From positions 1 through 58,400 of the forward strand of contig JARIDB010000131.1 of the NCBI GenBank assembly GCA_029257045.1: a stretch of 58,400 nt of DNA, read 5' to 3'. A program made the translations under genes and the position numbers. This stretch comes from Clostridium sp. (lineage in GTDB: Bacteria > Bacillota > Clostridia > Clostridiales > Clostridiaceae). Positions 8,774 to 16,540 of the stretch are shown one piece after another (position 1 is the stretch's first letter; every line of letters starts with the position of its first letter). The notes beneath the pieces were generated by a model that had not been told where the DNA came from, searched no databases, and saw nothing but the letters and a program-made list of their open reading frames with translations.

Positions 8774-8804
8774 AGCTCACCTTCTATAATTAAGAAAGTG
8801 AGCT
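8774..8804 (-). terminator. Terminator downstream of the pirin gene
   Basis: A 12-bp stem (8774-8785 with 8793-8804, one G-U pair) followed on the minus strand by GCTTTTTCTTTT, 30 bases past the pirin stop. Its arms are close in sequence to those of the hairpin at 8363-8389. Confidence 0.8.
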
Positions 8805-8833
8805 TTATTTTGACTATTTTTATTTTCAAAATT

Positions 8834-9532
8834 TTATATTTTTTTTAATTCAATTAATAATATATGAGATTTTGTTTTAGCTTTTATTTTAATATCTTCT
8901 TCATAAATTTCTAAAGCATCCTTAGCTCCAAGGTCTATACCACTTATTTCTGATTCACCTTCAATTTGTACAAGATATCCTTCTCTTCCCTTTTCTATAG
9001 AGAAATCAAGTTCCTTACCTTCTTCTAGTTCTGTTACATAAAAGTTTGCATCTTGATTTATTTTAATTACTGCATTTCCTTCTTTGCTTGAAACTATATT
9101 AAGCCATTTATTTATTCTATCATCCCATTTAAACTTATAATCTCCATAAGCTGGTTCATAGTTCTTTTTATCTGGAACTACCCACATTTGAAGTAATCTT
9201 AATCTTTCATCACCTAAGTTATGTTCACTATGATATACTCCTGTACCAGCACTCATATATTGAACTTCACCTCTATGAATTGTACCTTGATTACCCATAC
9301 TATCTTCATGAGTTAATTCTCCATTAACTACGTAACTTACTATTTCCATATCTTTATGAGGATGTTTATCAAAGCCTGTATGAGCTTCTATTAAGTCATC
9401 ATTTATAACTCTTAAATTTCCAAAATTCATATTATCTATATTGAAATATTCAGCAAAAGAGAAGTGAAAAGTACTATTTAACCATCCTAAATCACTTTTC
9501 CCCATATTGCTATGTTCTAATTTTCTAAGCAT
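8834..9532 (-). CDS. Pirin-family cupin protein
   Basis: A 232-residue pirin. Pirins are cytoplasmic bicupin metalloproteins; bacterial members include quercetin 2,3-dioxygenases and redox-responsive proteins, and the natural substrate is often unknown. The metal-binding residues are present: the HPHKDMEI pair near residue 57 and the HSEHN pair near residue 101, in the N-terminal cupin, with the RLLQMWVVP strand following. ATG at 9532 is 21 bases behind the nitroreductase stop. It is the third gene of a MarR-nitroreductase-pirin operon, which suggests a part in handling quinones or other electrophiles. Confidence 0.9.
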   Translation of the reverse strand: MLRKLEHSNMGKSDLGWLNSTFHFSFAEYFNIDNMNFGNLRVINDDLIEAHTGFDKHPHKDMEIVSYVVNGELTHEDSMGNQGTIHRGEVQYMSAGTGVYHSEHNLGDERLRLLQMWVVPDKKNYEPAYGDYKFKWDDRINKWLNIVSSKEGNAVIKINQDANFYVTELEEGKELDFSIEKGREGYLVQIEGESEISGIDLGAKDALEIYEEDIKIKAKTKSHILLIELKKI

Positions 9533-9553
9533 AACTTTCCCATCCCTTTCTTA

Positions 9554-10159
9554 TTACTTTTCTATTCTTAGTCTATCTTTTAAATCCATAAATTCTTTAT
9601 CTCCAGCTGATGCTTCTATGCTACCAAAAGGCATTTGAGCTGTCATTTTCCATGATGATGGAATATTAAATTCTTTTCTAAAATCTTTTTCTATAAGTTC
9701 AGTATAATGTTGAAGAGATGCACCAATTCCTTCGATTGAAAGTGATGTCCAAATTATATATTGTAATATTCCAGTTCCTTGTTCTGACCAAACTGGAAAG
9801 TTATCTTTATATAAATCAAATTTTCCTTGTAAATTCTTTATTGTGTCTTGATCTTCAAAATATACAACAGTTCCATACCCTGCTTTAAAAGAGTTTATTT
9901 TATCTTCTGTAGATGAAAAACTACTTGCTGGCACTACTTTTCTTAAAGATTCCATTGTAATATTCCATAGCTTGTCGTGAGAAGCTCCAAATAATACTAA
10001 AACCCTTCCTGTTTGTGAGTTAAAAGCTGTTGGTGCATGTAAAACTGCATGTTCTATAAGTCCTACAATTTTATCTTCTGATAAATTTATATCCTTACCT
10101 ATTGCATATATACTTCTTCTTTCTTCTACTGCATTATAAAATCCTTTATTCATATTCAT
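9554..10159 (-). CDS. Nitroreductase-family FMN oxidoreductase (Hbn1/Frm2-like)
   Basis: A 201-residue flavin reductase of the nitroreductase superfamily, closest in layout to the Hbn1/Frm2 group. The FMN-phosphate contact RRSIYAIG is near residue 14 and HAPTAFNSQTGRVLVL near 40; the long helix WSEQGTGILQYIIWTSLS near 125 is a dimer and active-site helix in this family. Such enzymes reduce quinones or nitro compounds with NAD(P)H. Three in-frame ATGs occur; that at 10159 is eight bases from AAGGAG and is preferred to the one at 10165, which is only two bases away. It lies directly behind the MarR gene and ahead of pirin. Confidence 0.9.
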   Translation of the reverse strand: MNMNKGFYNAVEERRSIYAIGKDINLSEDKIVGLIEHAVLHAPTAFNSQTGRVLVLFGASHDKLWNITMESLRKVVPASSFSSTEDKINSFKAGYGTVVYFEDQDTIKNLQGKFDLYKDNFPVWSEQGTGILQYIIWTSLSIEGIGASLQHYTELIEKDFRKEFNIPSSWKMTAQMPFGSIEASAGDKEFMDLKDRLRIEK

Positions 10160-10198
10160 AATCATTTCTCCTTTTTTAATAAATTTAATATAATCTTA

Positions 10199-10630
10199 TT
10201 ATTTCAATGTATTTCTCATTTTAATCAGATTACTTAGCAAATCCTTTTTACTATTTTCATCCATATCCATTAGTAAATTATCTAAAAACTCTTTATGATT
10301 TTTAAAAACCTCTGATATAAGTCTATTTCCGTCTTCTGTAAGTGCTACATAAAATATTCGTTTATCTTTTTCACATTTTCTTCTTACAACTAGATTTTTC
10401 TTCTCTAATTTATTTATCACATAAGTTATTGTTCCACTAGTTACTAAAATCTTTTCAGCAATTTTTTGAACTGATTGGTCTCCCTTATGGTATAACATTT
10501 CTAGAACTCCAAATTCACTTATATTTAATCCACTTTGTTGAACATTTTTCTCAAGCTTTGAAAAAAGTCCATCATAGGTTCTTGCCATTGCTATTACTAA
10601 ATTTAAATTTATATCTTTCATATAATCCAC
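10199..10630 (-). CDS. MarR-family repressor (MhqR-like)
   Basis: A 143-residue winged-helix regulator of the MarR family. The DNA-binding helices run from SVQKIAEKILVTSGTITYVI (about residues 54-73), and the wing contains RKCEKDKRIFYVALTEDG. It heads the operon with the nitroreductase and pirin genes. Two perfect palindromes (10641-10670 and 10677-10700) containing ATCTTGA-N2-TCAAGAT overlap its own promoter, so autorepression is expected. The neighbours and operator resemble the B. subtilis MhqR regulon, which answers quinones and electrophiles; the ligand here is inferred. AGGTGG supports the ATG at 10630. Confidence 0.9.
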   Translation of the reverse strand: MDYMKDINLNLVIAMARTYDGLFSKLEKNVQQSGLNISEFGVLEMLYHKGDQSVQKIAEKILVTSGTITYVINKLEKKNLVVRRKCEKDKRIFYVALTEDGNRLISEVFKNHKEFLDNLLMDMDENSKKDLLSNLIKMRNTLK

Positions 10631-10640
10631 CTTTAGAATT

Positions 10641-10700
10641 TAATATTATCTTGAACTCAAGATAATATTATCATAAATATATCTTGAAATCAAGATATAT
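10641..10700 (-). promoter_or_regulatory. marR-operon promoter embedded in two palindromic operators
   Basis: Operator 1 (10641-10670) has two perfect 14-base arms and a 2-base centre; operator 2 (10677-10700) has two perfect 11-base arms and a 2-base centre. Both share TCTTGA-N2-TCAAGA. On the minus strand a -35 TTGATT (10688-10693) lies in operator 2, then 17 bases, then a -10 TAATAT (10665-10670) in the edge of operator 1. A dimer on either site would block RNA polymerase. The plus-strand gene at 10918 starts about 220 bases away and might also be affected. Confidence 0.8.
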
Positions 10701-10917
10701 CTAAAATCTTATATATAACTTCAATTTGTTATTATATACAAACCTTAATTTGCCTTATATATTATGTTTCAAATTCTAACAGACACATTCCAATATATGT
10801 ATTTATATGATAAAGTTATAATTAGTAGTTAAACTTTAACTTAAATTATTAATATAATTTTTATATATAAATATGGAAGTTATTCTATGAAAATTTTTTT
10901 TGAAATGGGGATTATTC

Positions 10918-11421
10918 ATGGCAAGACCTACAAATAAAGAAGACTTAATCACTGCTAGTAATGAAGAATTTTTGAATCTATTTAATTTAATAGATTCTAT
11001 GACTTTAGAAAAGCAAGAATCTTTCTTTCTTTTTGAAGATAGAGATAAAAATATAAGAGATGTCTTAGCTCATTTGCATGAATGGCATTTAATGATGAAA
11101 AGGTGGTATAAAGATGGAATGCTTGGCATAAAACCTGAGATTCCTGCTAAAGGTTATACTTTTAAAACTCTTCCTGATTTAAATAATGAAATTTTTAAGA
11201 AGTGGCAAAAAACTTCATTAGATGATGCAAAAGAATTATTAATATCTAGCCACAAAGATATAGAAGCACTTATTAATAAACATAGTAATGAAGAACTCTT
11301 CACTAAGAAATATTATAAATGGACTGGTTCTACTTCCCTTGGGTCATATCTTGTTTCAGCTACTTCTAGTCATTATAATTGGGCAATAAAGAAAATTAAA
11401 AAACATAAAAAACTTATTTAA
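10918..11421 (+). CDS. ClbS/DfsB-family four-helix-bundle protein
   Basis: A 167-residue protein of the DfsB/ClbS (former DUF1706) family in the DinB/YfiT-like superfamily. Family motifs are MARPTNKEDLI at the N-terminus, RDVLAHLHEWHLMM near residue 48 with the histidines expected of a metal-site helix, and a C-terminal SHYNWAIKKIKKH. ClbS, the studied member, hydrolyses the genotoxin colibactin; most members have unknown substrates. The ATG at 10918 follows TGGGGATTATTC, whereas the TTG six codons upstream has no binding site. It is divergent from the MarR operon and convergent with the GIY-YIG gene. Confidence 0.82.
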   Translation: MARPTNKEDLITASNEEFLNLFNLIDSMTLEKQESFFLFEDRDKNIRDVLAHLHEWHLMMKRWYKDGMLGIKPEIPAKGYTFKTLPDLNNEIFKKWQKTSLDDAKELLISSHKDIEALINKHSNEELFTKKYYKWTGSTSLGSYLVSATSSHYNWAIKKIKKHKKLI

Positions 11422-11427
11422 GTATCT

Positions 11428-11464
11428 AAAAGGGCATGTCCATAATTATAGGACATACCCTTTT
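11428..11464. terminator. Bidirectional terminator between convergent genes
   Basis: A 14-base-arm hairpin (11428-11441 with 11451-11464; one A-C mismatch on plus, a G-U pair on minus) with T runs on both sides. It ends the plus-strand DfsB-like gene and also contains the last codons of the minus-strand GIY-YIG gene. Confidence 0.8.
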
Positions 11465-11694
11465 ATTAATTCTAACTTTTTTACTCTTGTTAATTGTTTA
11501 ATTTCATATTCTCTTTTCATAGCTTCTATTTTATCTTCATATTCTTCAAAATAAACTAATTCTACTGGAAGTCTAGGCTTTGTGTATTTAGCACCTTTTC
11601 CACTATTATGAGCTTTAATCCTTTTTTCAATATCATTTGTCCAACCTGTATATAGACTTTCATCTGAACACTTTATTATATAAACATAATTCAT
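11446..11694 (-). CDS. GIY-YIG domain protein (UPF0213/YhbQ family)
   Basis: An 82-residue single-domain GIY-YIG protein. The signature is complete: NYVYIIKC then LYTGWTNDIEKRIKAH near residues 3-29, KGAKYT near 34, and the catalytic-site glutamate region FEEYEDKIEAMKREYEIK near 50. Members of this family are small putative endonucleases linked to DNA repair, without an established partner. The frame extends further upstream, but the family begins at MNYVYI, and the ATG at 11694 follows AGGTGG by about 12 bases. Its last four codons lie inside a transcription terminator. Confidence 0.88.
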   Translation of the reverse strand: MNYVYIIKCSDESLYTGWTNDIEKRIKAHNSGKGAKYTKPRLPVELVYFEEYEDKIEAMKREYEIKQLTRVKKLELIKGYVL

Positions 11695-11808
11695 CTTATT
11701 ATTATTCCACCTACTATAGTAATGGCTCGTACAGCATTTGTAATAGCAAAACTCTAACATGCTGCTCTAAAATCACTTTTTAGTTTCAATATTATTTATT
11801 ATTTAAAA

Positions 11809-12768
11809 TTAGAACACTTTCTGCAATACTATTCCTATTAAAATAGTTATTGCTAAGGTTATATTAGTCATTGCAAAATTTTGAACTGCTAAGCCAAAAG
11901 TATCCTTTTTAGTTTGAATATTATCAAATTTATTAAGGTTTTTATTTAGCGGTTTTAAAAGTAATAAAGTTACTAAAGAAACTATAGGTAAAGTTTTTAT
12001 TAAAACTCCTCCCACTACTGCAATGTATCCAATGTAGTATAACCACCTAAATACCTTAATGGCATTTTCTTTTCCAATATATATTGGAAGAGTATATCTT
12101 TTATTCTCTATATCTTCATCTATGTCGCAAATGTTATTAGCTAGCATTATGTTTGATATTCCTGTTATTGCAGGTATACATACTATAAACATATTTATTA
12201 ATTCTTTTATGTTAATATTTATTATAATATTATTTAAGTTTGAAATATCTAAATTTACTATACCTAAGTCGTATATATGTATATATATTGTTATAAAAGT
12301 TAATAAAAGTCCCATGGCTAATCCTGAAAATATTTCTCCAAAAGGTGTTCTTGATATTGGTACTGGTCCAAAAGAATAGGAAATCCCAATTGCAAAGGCA
12401 ATAACCCCTAAAATTAAAACTACTATATTAGTGTTTTTAACTAATACTAATCCTAAAATCATAGCTATTGCTAACATAGTATATATTAAAATTCTAACTC
12501 CTTTAGGATTTAAATTATATTTAACTATAGCATTATGAGTTTCGTATCCATAACCTTCTTTTTTAACTGCCTTGCTGTAATCTATGTAATTATTTATAGT
12601 TGTAGTTGTCATATCAAATATTAACATTGATAAAAACATTATAACTCCATTTTTAAAGCTGAAATTCTCATATTTATAATAAGCATAAAAAGATCCAAGT
12701 AAAAATGGTATTACACTTGCTGCTTTTGTTTGTATTTCAACCAATTTTAAAAAACTACTTATATTCAA
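11809..12768 (-). CDS. UbiA-family polyprenyltransferase (MenA-like)
   Basis: A 319-residue integral membrane protein with eight or nine helices. Both aspartate-rich motifs of UbiA prenyltransferases are present: NNYIDYSKAVKKEGYG near residue 60, and DIDEDIENKRYTLPIYIG near 214. The family transfers polyprenyl chains to aromatic acceptors; the MenA branch makes demethylmenaquinone from 1,4-dihydroxy-2-naphthoate. No other quinone-biosynthesis gene is in the window, so the acceptor is uncertain. It starts 21 bases after the TerB-like gene and is likely cotranscribed with it. Confidence 0.85.
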   Translation of the reverse strand: MNISSFLKLVEIQTKAASVIPFLLGSFYAYYKYENFSFKNGVIMFLSMLIFDMTTTTINNYIDYSKAVKKEGYGYETHNAIVKYNLNPKGVRILIYTMLAIAMILGLVLVKNTNIVVLILGVIAFAIGISYSFGPVPISRTPFGEIFSGLAMGLLLTFITIYIHIYDLGIVNLDISNLNNIIININIKELINMFIVCIPAITGISNIMLANNICDIDEDIENKRYTLPIYIGKENAIKVFRWLYYIGYIAVVGGVLIKTLPIVSLVTLLLLKPLNKNLNKFDNIQTKKDTFGLAVQNFAMTNITLAITILIGIVLQKVF

Positions 12769-12789
12769 TTAAACCACTCCACTTTATAA

Positions 12790-13218
12790 TCAATTTAGAA
12801 AAGCTTGTGCTTCTAATCTTGCTGCTTCTTTTTTTTCTTCTGTTTCTTCATTATATTCTGAGTGATTATAGAAATAATCTGCCATTTGGAACCTTTTAAC
12901 TCTTGAAATATTAAGGTTTTCTGCTAAATCATCTAAAAATCTTACTTCTGACATTTCATATTCTGCATCTGCTAAAGCTACCCTTGTTAATTCAAAAAAG
13001 ATTATATTTGTTAATCTCTCACCTGAGTTCTTTATAAGATTTATCGTTTCTTCATGATTATATTCTACAAGATCCTCTTTATTAAGATTCATTTCCTTTA
13101 AGGATTTTTCTATAAGTTCTCTTTCTAATTTCTCTATTTTATCGTCAACTAGAGCAAATTGTGTAAGTAAGTTTATATAGGCTGCTCCTAAATCTTTATT
13201 AAGTTCATTTAAAAACAT
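12790..13218 (-). CDS. TerB-like helical protein
   Basis: A 142-residue, acidic, all-helical cytoplasmic protein. The pattern LTQFALVDDKIEKLERELIEKSLKEM near the start and ELTRVALADAEYEMSEVRFL in the middle (each shown here only in part: FALVDDKI and ALADAEYE are the key repeats) resembles the duplicated acidic helix pairs of TerB/TerB-like domains, which can bind metal ions. The assignment is by pattern, not by a strong signature. ATG at 13218 is preceded by GGAGGATG. It is just upstream of the UbiA gene in the same direction. Confidence 0.55.
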   Translation of the reverse strand: MFLNELNKDLGAAYINLLTQFALVDDKIEKLERELIEKSLKEMNLNKEDLVEYNHEETINLIKNSGERLTNIIFFELTRVALADAEYEMSEVRFLDDLAENLNISRVKRFQMADYFYNHSEYNEETEEKKEAARLEAQAFLN

Positions 13219-13279
13219 AGTTTCATCCTCCTTCTATTTTTAACAATTATATCATATTTCTAATTATTTTTTATTAATC

Positions 13280-14056
13280 TTATCCTATTTTTACAGATCT
13301 CATAGACATAGTTTTATTTTGAATACTTTCATGAATAAATTCTACTTTATCATCATCTTCTTGGAGGGCCGAAATATATATCATAGGAAGGTAATGTTCA
13401 TCTGTTGGAGCTGCGAACTTTCCAAGGTCTCCCAGCTTTTTATAGTTAACTATTTTATCTGAATCATTGTTTAATAAAGCTTCTTTTATATAATCATCAA
13501 ATTCTTTAGCTTCCTTAGATCCTTCACCATACATTTCATAATCAAAGCTTTGGAAGTTGTGCACTATGTTACCACTTCCTATTATTAATATTCCTTCTTC
13601 TCTTAATTTAGCAAGTTTTCTACCTATTTTATAATGTTCTTCTTCTGATAAGTTACCATCTAAACTTACTTGGAAGGTTGGTACATCCGCATCAGGGAAT
13701 AAAAAATTTAATACTCCCCAAGCCCCATGGTCTAACCCCCAATCTTCTGTTAACTTATATCCATCTTCTTTTAGTATTCTATATACTTTTTCAGCATATT
13801 CTTTTCCTCCATTAGGTTCATATTTTATATTGTATAATTCTTCTGGGAATCCAGAAAAATCATATATTTGTTTTGGTTTCTCTGCATAGTTTATATATCC
13901 CCCTCTGGTTTTCCAATGAGCAGATAAAACTAATATAGCTTTTGGTTTTTCTAAAGTCTTTCCAAATTCAATTAAATCTCTTGTATAATCATTATCTAAA
14001 GCTACATTCATAGGGCTTCCGTGTCCTAAAAATAGTACAGGCATCTTCTTTGTCAT
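13280..14056 (-). CDS. DODA-type class III extradiol ring-cleavage dioxygenase
   Basis: A 258-residue member of the LigB-like class III extradiol dioxygenases, similar to E. coli YgiD (4,5-DOPA dioxygenase). Candidate iron ligands are in LFLGHGSPMN near residue 12, LSAHWKT near 47 and GSGNIVHNF near 165, with DEHYLPM near the C-terminus. Such enzymes cleave catechol rings with non-haem Fe(II). The ATG at 14056 follows GAGGAAG by seven bases and matches where the family begins. A second ATG with its own site (AAGGAAG) 30 codons upstream could give a longer form or a leader. A 14-base sequence identical to one arm of the MarR operator lies about 30 bases before that upstream ATG. Confidence 0.87.
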   Translation of the reverse strand: MTKKMPVLFLGHGSPMNVALDNDYTRDLIEFGKTLEKPKAILVLSAHWKTRGGYINYAEKPKQIYDFSGFPEELYNIKYEPNGGKEYAEKVYRILKEDGYKLTEDWGLDHGAWGVLNFLFPDADVPTFQVSLDGNLSEEEHYKIGRKLAKLREEGILIIGSGNIVHNFQSFDYEMYGEGSKEAKEFDDYIKEALLNNDSDKIVNYKKLGDLGKFAAPTDEHYLPMIYISALQEDDDKVEFIHESIQNKTMSMRSVKIG

Positions 14057-14176
14057 AGTTTTACTTCCTCTTCTTCTATTATTATCTATAACTTCATTTT
14101 TCTTAAAATTTATAAAGTCCATTAATTTCCTAACCTTTTTCTCCATAGTTCTTCCTTTTTAATATCGAGCATATTT

Positions 14177-14190
14177 TCAAGATAATATTA
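14177..14190 (-). promoter_or_regulatory. MarR-operator half-site upstream of the dioxygenase
   Basis: Bases 14177-14190 (TCAAGATAATATTA) are identical to the right arm of operator 1 at 10657-10670, and on the minus strand include the same TAATAT used as -10 there. The matching left arm is not intact at this site. A shared 14-mer upstream of a ring-cleavage enzyme suggests control by the same repressor. Confidence 0.45.
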
Positions 14191-14553
14191 ACTTCTTATT
14201 AATAGATGGCTATCTATATTCTAAATTCATCTGATTTCTAGTCACTGTAGTACTTCCACTTTATATAGGTTGAAATATAACATTACACGGCCCTAGACTC
14301 ATTTACCCTTCAGGGTGTAAGTTAAACTAACATTAATCAAGAGATAAACTCCATCTTAATCTAAATCTTATTTAATAAATAGTCTAATTCTCTTTACAGA
14401 AAATATCAAGCATTTTATATATTATACCTTAACCAACTCTATTTACCACTAATTGTGACCACTTTAAAGTATTATTAATATTAATTAAGTTTCAAATAAA
14501 TATTTTATTGAAACTTTAAATTCAGAAAAATTTTATTTTTAAATTTAAAAATA
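14191..14553. other. Intergenic region without a gene
   Basis: No coding frame with a ribosome binding site is visible on either strand. It holds a short inverted repeat around 14313-14330 (TTTACCCT ... AGGGTGTAA), two 14-mers also present in the 17.6-kb intergenic region (14227-14240 and 14254-14267), and an imperfect palindrome around 14487-14517 (AGTTTCAA ... TTGAAACT). None matches a riboswitch I know; a glmS-type ribozyme was looked for and not seen. Confidence 0.5.
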
Positions 14554-14594
14554 AAATAAGCTATTACACAACTTAGTTGTGTAATAGCTTATTT
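14554..14594 (-). terminator. glmM terminator
   Basis: A perfect 19-bp stem (14554-14572 with 14576-14594) with a 3-nt loop, followed on the minus strand by TTTTATTTTTAAA, immediately past the glmM stop. It closes the transcript, so no glmS follows here. Confidence 0.92.
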
Positions 14595-14601
14595 GATTAT
14601 A

Positions 14602-15951
14602 TTATGCGTTAACTTTTTCTAATATTAAGTTAGCTAAATCATTAGCCATTTTATTTATTTCTTCTTGATTTTCTCCTTCAAGCATTACTCTAACTAGAGG
14701 CTCTGTTCCTGAAGGTCTTATTAATACTCTTCCAACTCCATGTAGTGAATCTTCAATATCTTTAATGGATTTTATAATTTCATCATCTTCTAAATAGATA
14801 TTTTTCTTTTCGTTTGGAACTGTTGCATTAACTAAAACTTGTGGAAGTTCCTTCATTATTCTAGTTAATTCGCTTAGAGTTTTTCCATTCTTTTTCTTTA
14901 TAGCGGCAACTTGAAGAGCTGTAACTAATCCATCACCAGTTGTATTATGATTTAAGAATATTACATGGCCTGATTGTTCTCCACCAAGAACGTAACCATC
15001 CTTAACCATCTCTTCTAAAACGTATCTATCTCCAACCTTTGTTTTCATTACATTTATATTTTCTCTTTTGCAGGCTATATCTAAACCTAAGTTACTCATT
15101 ACTGTAACTACTAATGTGTCATCTTTTAGCTTTCCTTCATCTTTAAGGTGCTTTGCACATAGCATTAAGATAAAGTCACCATTTACTAAGTTTCCTTTTT
15201 CATCAACTGCTAAACATCTATCTGCATCTCCATCAAAGGCAAATCCTAAATCGCAATTGTTTTTAACTACGTATTCTTCTAATCCTTCTGGATGAGTTGA
15301 TCCACAATTTTCATTTATATTTGTTCCATCTGGATTGTTGTTTATAACATGGACTTCTGCACCTAATTTTTCAAAGGCCTCTACTGCTGATTTATGAGAT
15401 GCACCATTTGCACAATCTAAGGCAACCTTTAATCCTTTGAAATCACCATCTATTGTTGATATAGCATAGTTTGTATAATCATCTAAAGCATTAATTTCTT
15501 TATATGATCTTCCAATAGCTGCTCCTGTCGGGCTTGGAACTCCTTCAAAACCACTTTCAATTACTCTTTGTATTTCATCTTCTAATTCATCTTTAAGCTT
15601 ATATCCATTATTATTAAAGAACTTAATTCCATTATATTCAACTGGGTTATGTGATGCTGAAATCATTATTCCTGCATCAGCATTATAGTCTCTTATTAAA
15701 TGTGCAACTGCTGGAGTTGGTACTACACCAAGTATAACAGCCTCTGCTCCTACTGATAATATTCCTGAAACTAAAGCAGCTTCAAGCATATCTCCTGATA
15801 TTCTAGTATCTTTTGCTACTAATATTTTAGGTTTATGAGTTCCCTCTGTTAATACATAAGCTCCTGCTCTACCTAAACCATAAGCCATTTCAGAAGTTAA
15901 TTCAGTATTTGCTATTCCCCTAACTCCATCTGTTCCAAACATTCTTTCCAT
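14602..15951 (-). CDS. glmM: Phosphoglucosamine mutase
   Basis: GlmM converts glucosamine-6-phosphate to glucosamine-1-phosphate, the second step towards UDP-GlcNAc for peptidoglycan. All four phosphohexomutase motifs are present in the 449-residue protein: FGTDGVRG at residue 5, the phosphoserine loop ISASHNP near 99, the metal loop DGDADR near 240 and the phosphate-binding [11 protein letters not shown] near 408. ATG at 15951 follows GGTGAGG by seven bases. In Firmicutes GlmM binds and inhibits the diadenylate cyclase CdaA, encoded upstream in this locus. A strong terminator follows. Confidence 0.97.
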   Translation of the reverse strand: MERMFGTDGVRGIANTELTSEMAYGLGRAGAYVLTEGTHKPKILVAKDTRISGDMLEAALVSGILSVGAEAVILGVVPTPAVAHLIRDYNADAGIMISASHNPVEYNGIKFFNNNGYKLKDELEDEIQRVIESGFEGVPSPTGAAIGRSYKEINALDDYTNYAISTIDGDFKGLKVALDCANGASHKSAVEAFEKLGAEVHVINNNPDGTNINENCGSTHPEGLEEYVVKNNCDLGFAFDGDADRCLAVDEKGNLVNGDFILMLCAKHLKDEGKLKDDTLVVTVMSNLGLDIACKRENINVMKTKVGDRYVLEEMVKDGYVLGGEQSGHVIFLNHNTTGDGLVTALQVAAIKKKNGKTLSELTRIMKELPQVLVNATVPNEKKNIYLEDDEIIKSIKDIEDSLHGVGRVLIRPSGTEPLVRVMLEGENQEEINKMANDLANLILEKVNA

Positions 15952-16130
15952 AATTTTACCTCACCTTATTTACATATTATTGTATAAATCATAATTTACC
16001 AAATTAGTACTTTATTACTTTCTTATCCAATTTAAATTACCTACACCTTTTATAATTTACTCTATTATTAACTTATTTTAGTCAACATTATTAGTGTATA
16101 TTTTTCTTCTTAATAAGACAACTTTATGAT

Positions 16131-16430
16131 CTATATCTTGTCAAGTCTATCTAATATAGTGTTATAGCCATTAGTTCCATAATTTAAGCATTTATTAACT
16201 CTGCTTATTGTTGCAGTACTTGCACCTGTTTTTTCTGCTATCTCATTATATATCTTTTTGTCTTTAAGCATCTTTGCCACGCATAACCTTTGTGATAATG
16301 CCTTTAATTCATTTATTGTTGCAACATCTTCAAAGAAGTTATAACATTCATCTATATTTTCTAACCTTAACACAGCTTCAAAAAATAAATCTAACTCTGG
16401 ATTATTTAGTTTGCTTTCTTCTCTTCCCAA
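16131..16430 (-). CDS. YerC/YecD-family TrpR-like regulator
   Basis: A 99-residue protein of the YerC family, which has the TrpR-like fold. The helix-turn-helix covers LSQRLCVAKMLKDKKIYNE and TGASTATISRVNKCLNYG (about residues 46-86), the latter strongly conserved in the family. Members are thought to be DNA-binding repressors without a ligand known to me. The start is TTG at 16430, eight bases after GAGG; a GTG three codons earlier overlaps that binding site. It is encoded between the AIM24 gene and glmM, in the same direction. Confidence 0.88.
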   Translation of the reverse strand: MGREESKLNNPELDLFFEAVLRLENIDECYNFFEDVATINELKALSQRLCVAKMLKDKKIYNEIAEKTGASTATISRVNKCLNYGTNGYNTILDRLDKI

Positions 16431-16540
16431 GGATATCACCTCAATTTTCTTTCGAATACTTTAACATAGTAAATTATATCTATATTTTGTTTTATTTACA
16501 ACTATATAATATTAATGCTCTCTTAAAGTTATCTTAAGAT

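Noticed and set aside
14191..14553. Riboswitch or glmS ribozyme near glmM
   Set aside because: The gap lies downstream of glmM beyond a strong terminator, and no conserved core of a riboswitch or of the glmS ribozyme known to me could be found.
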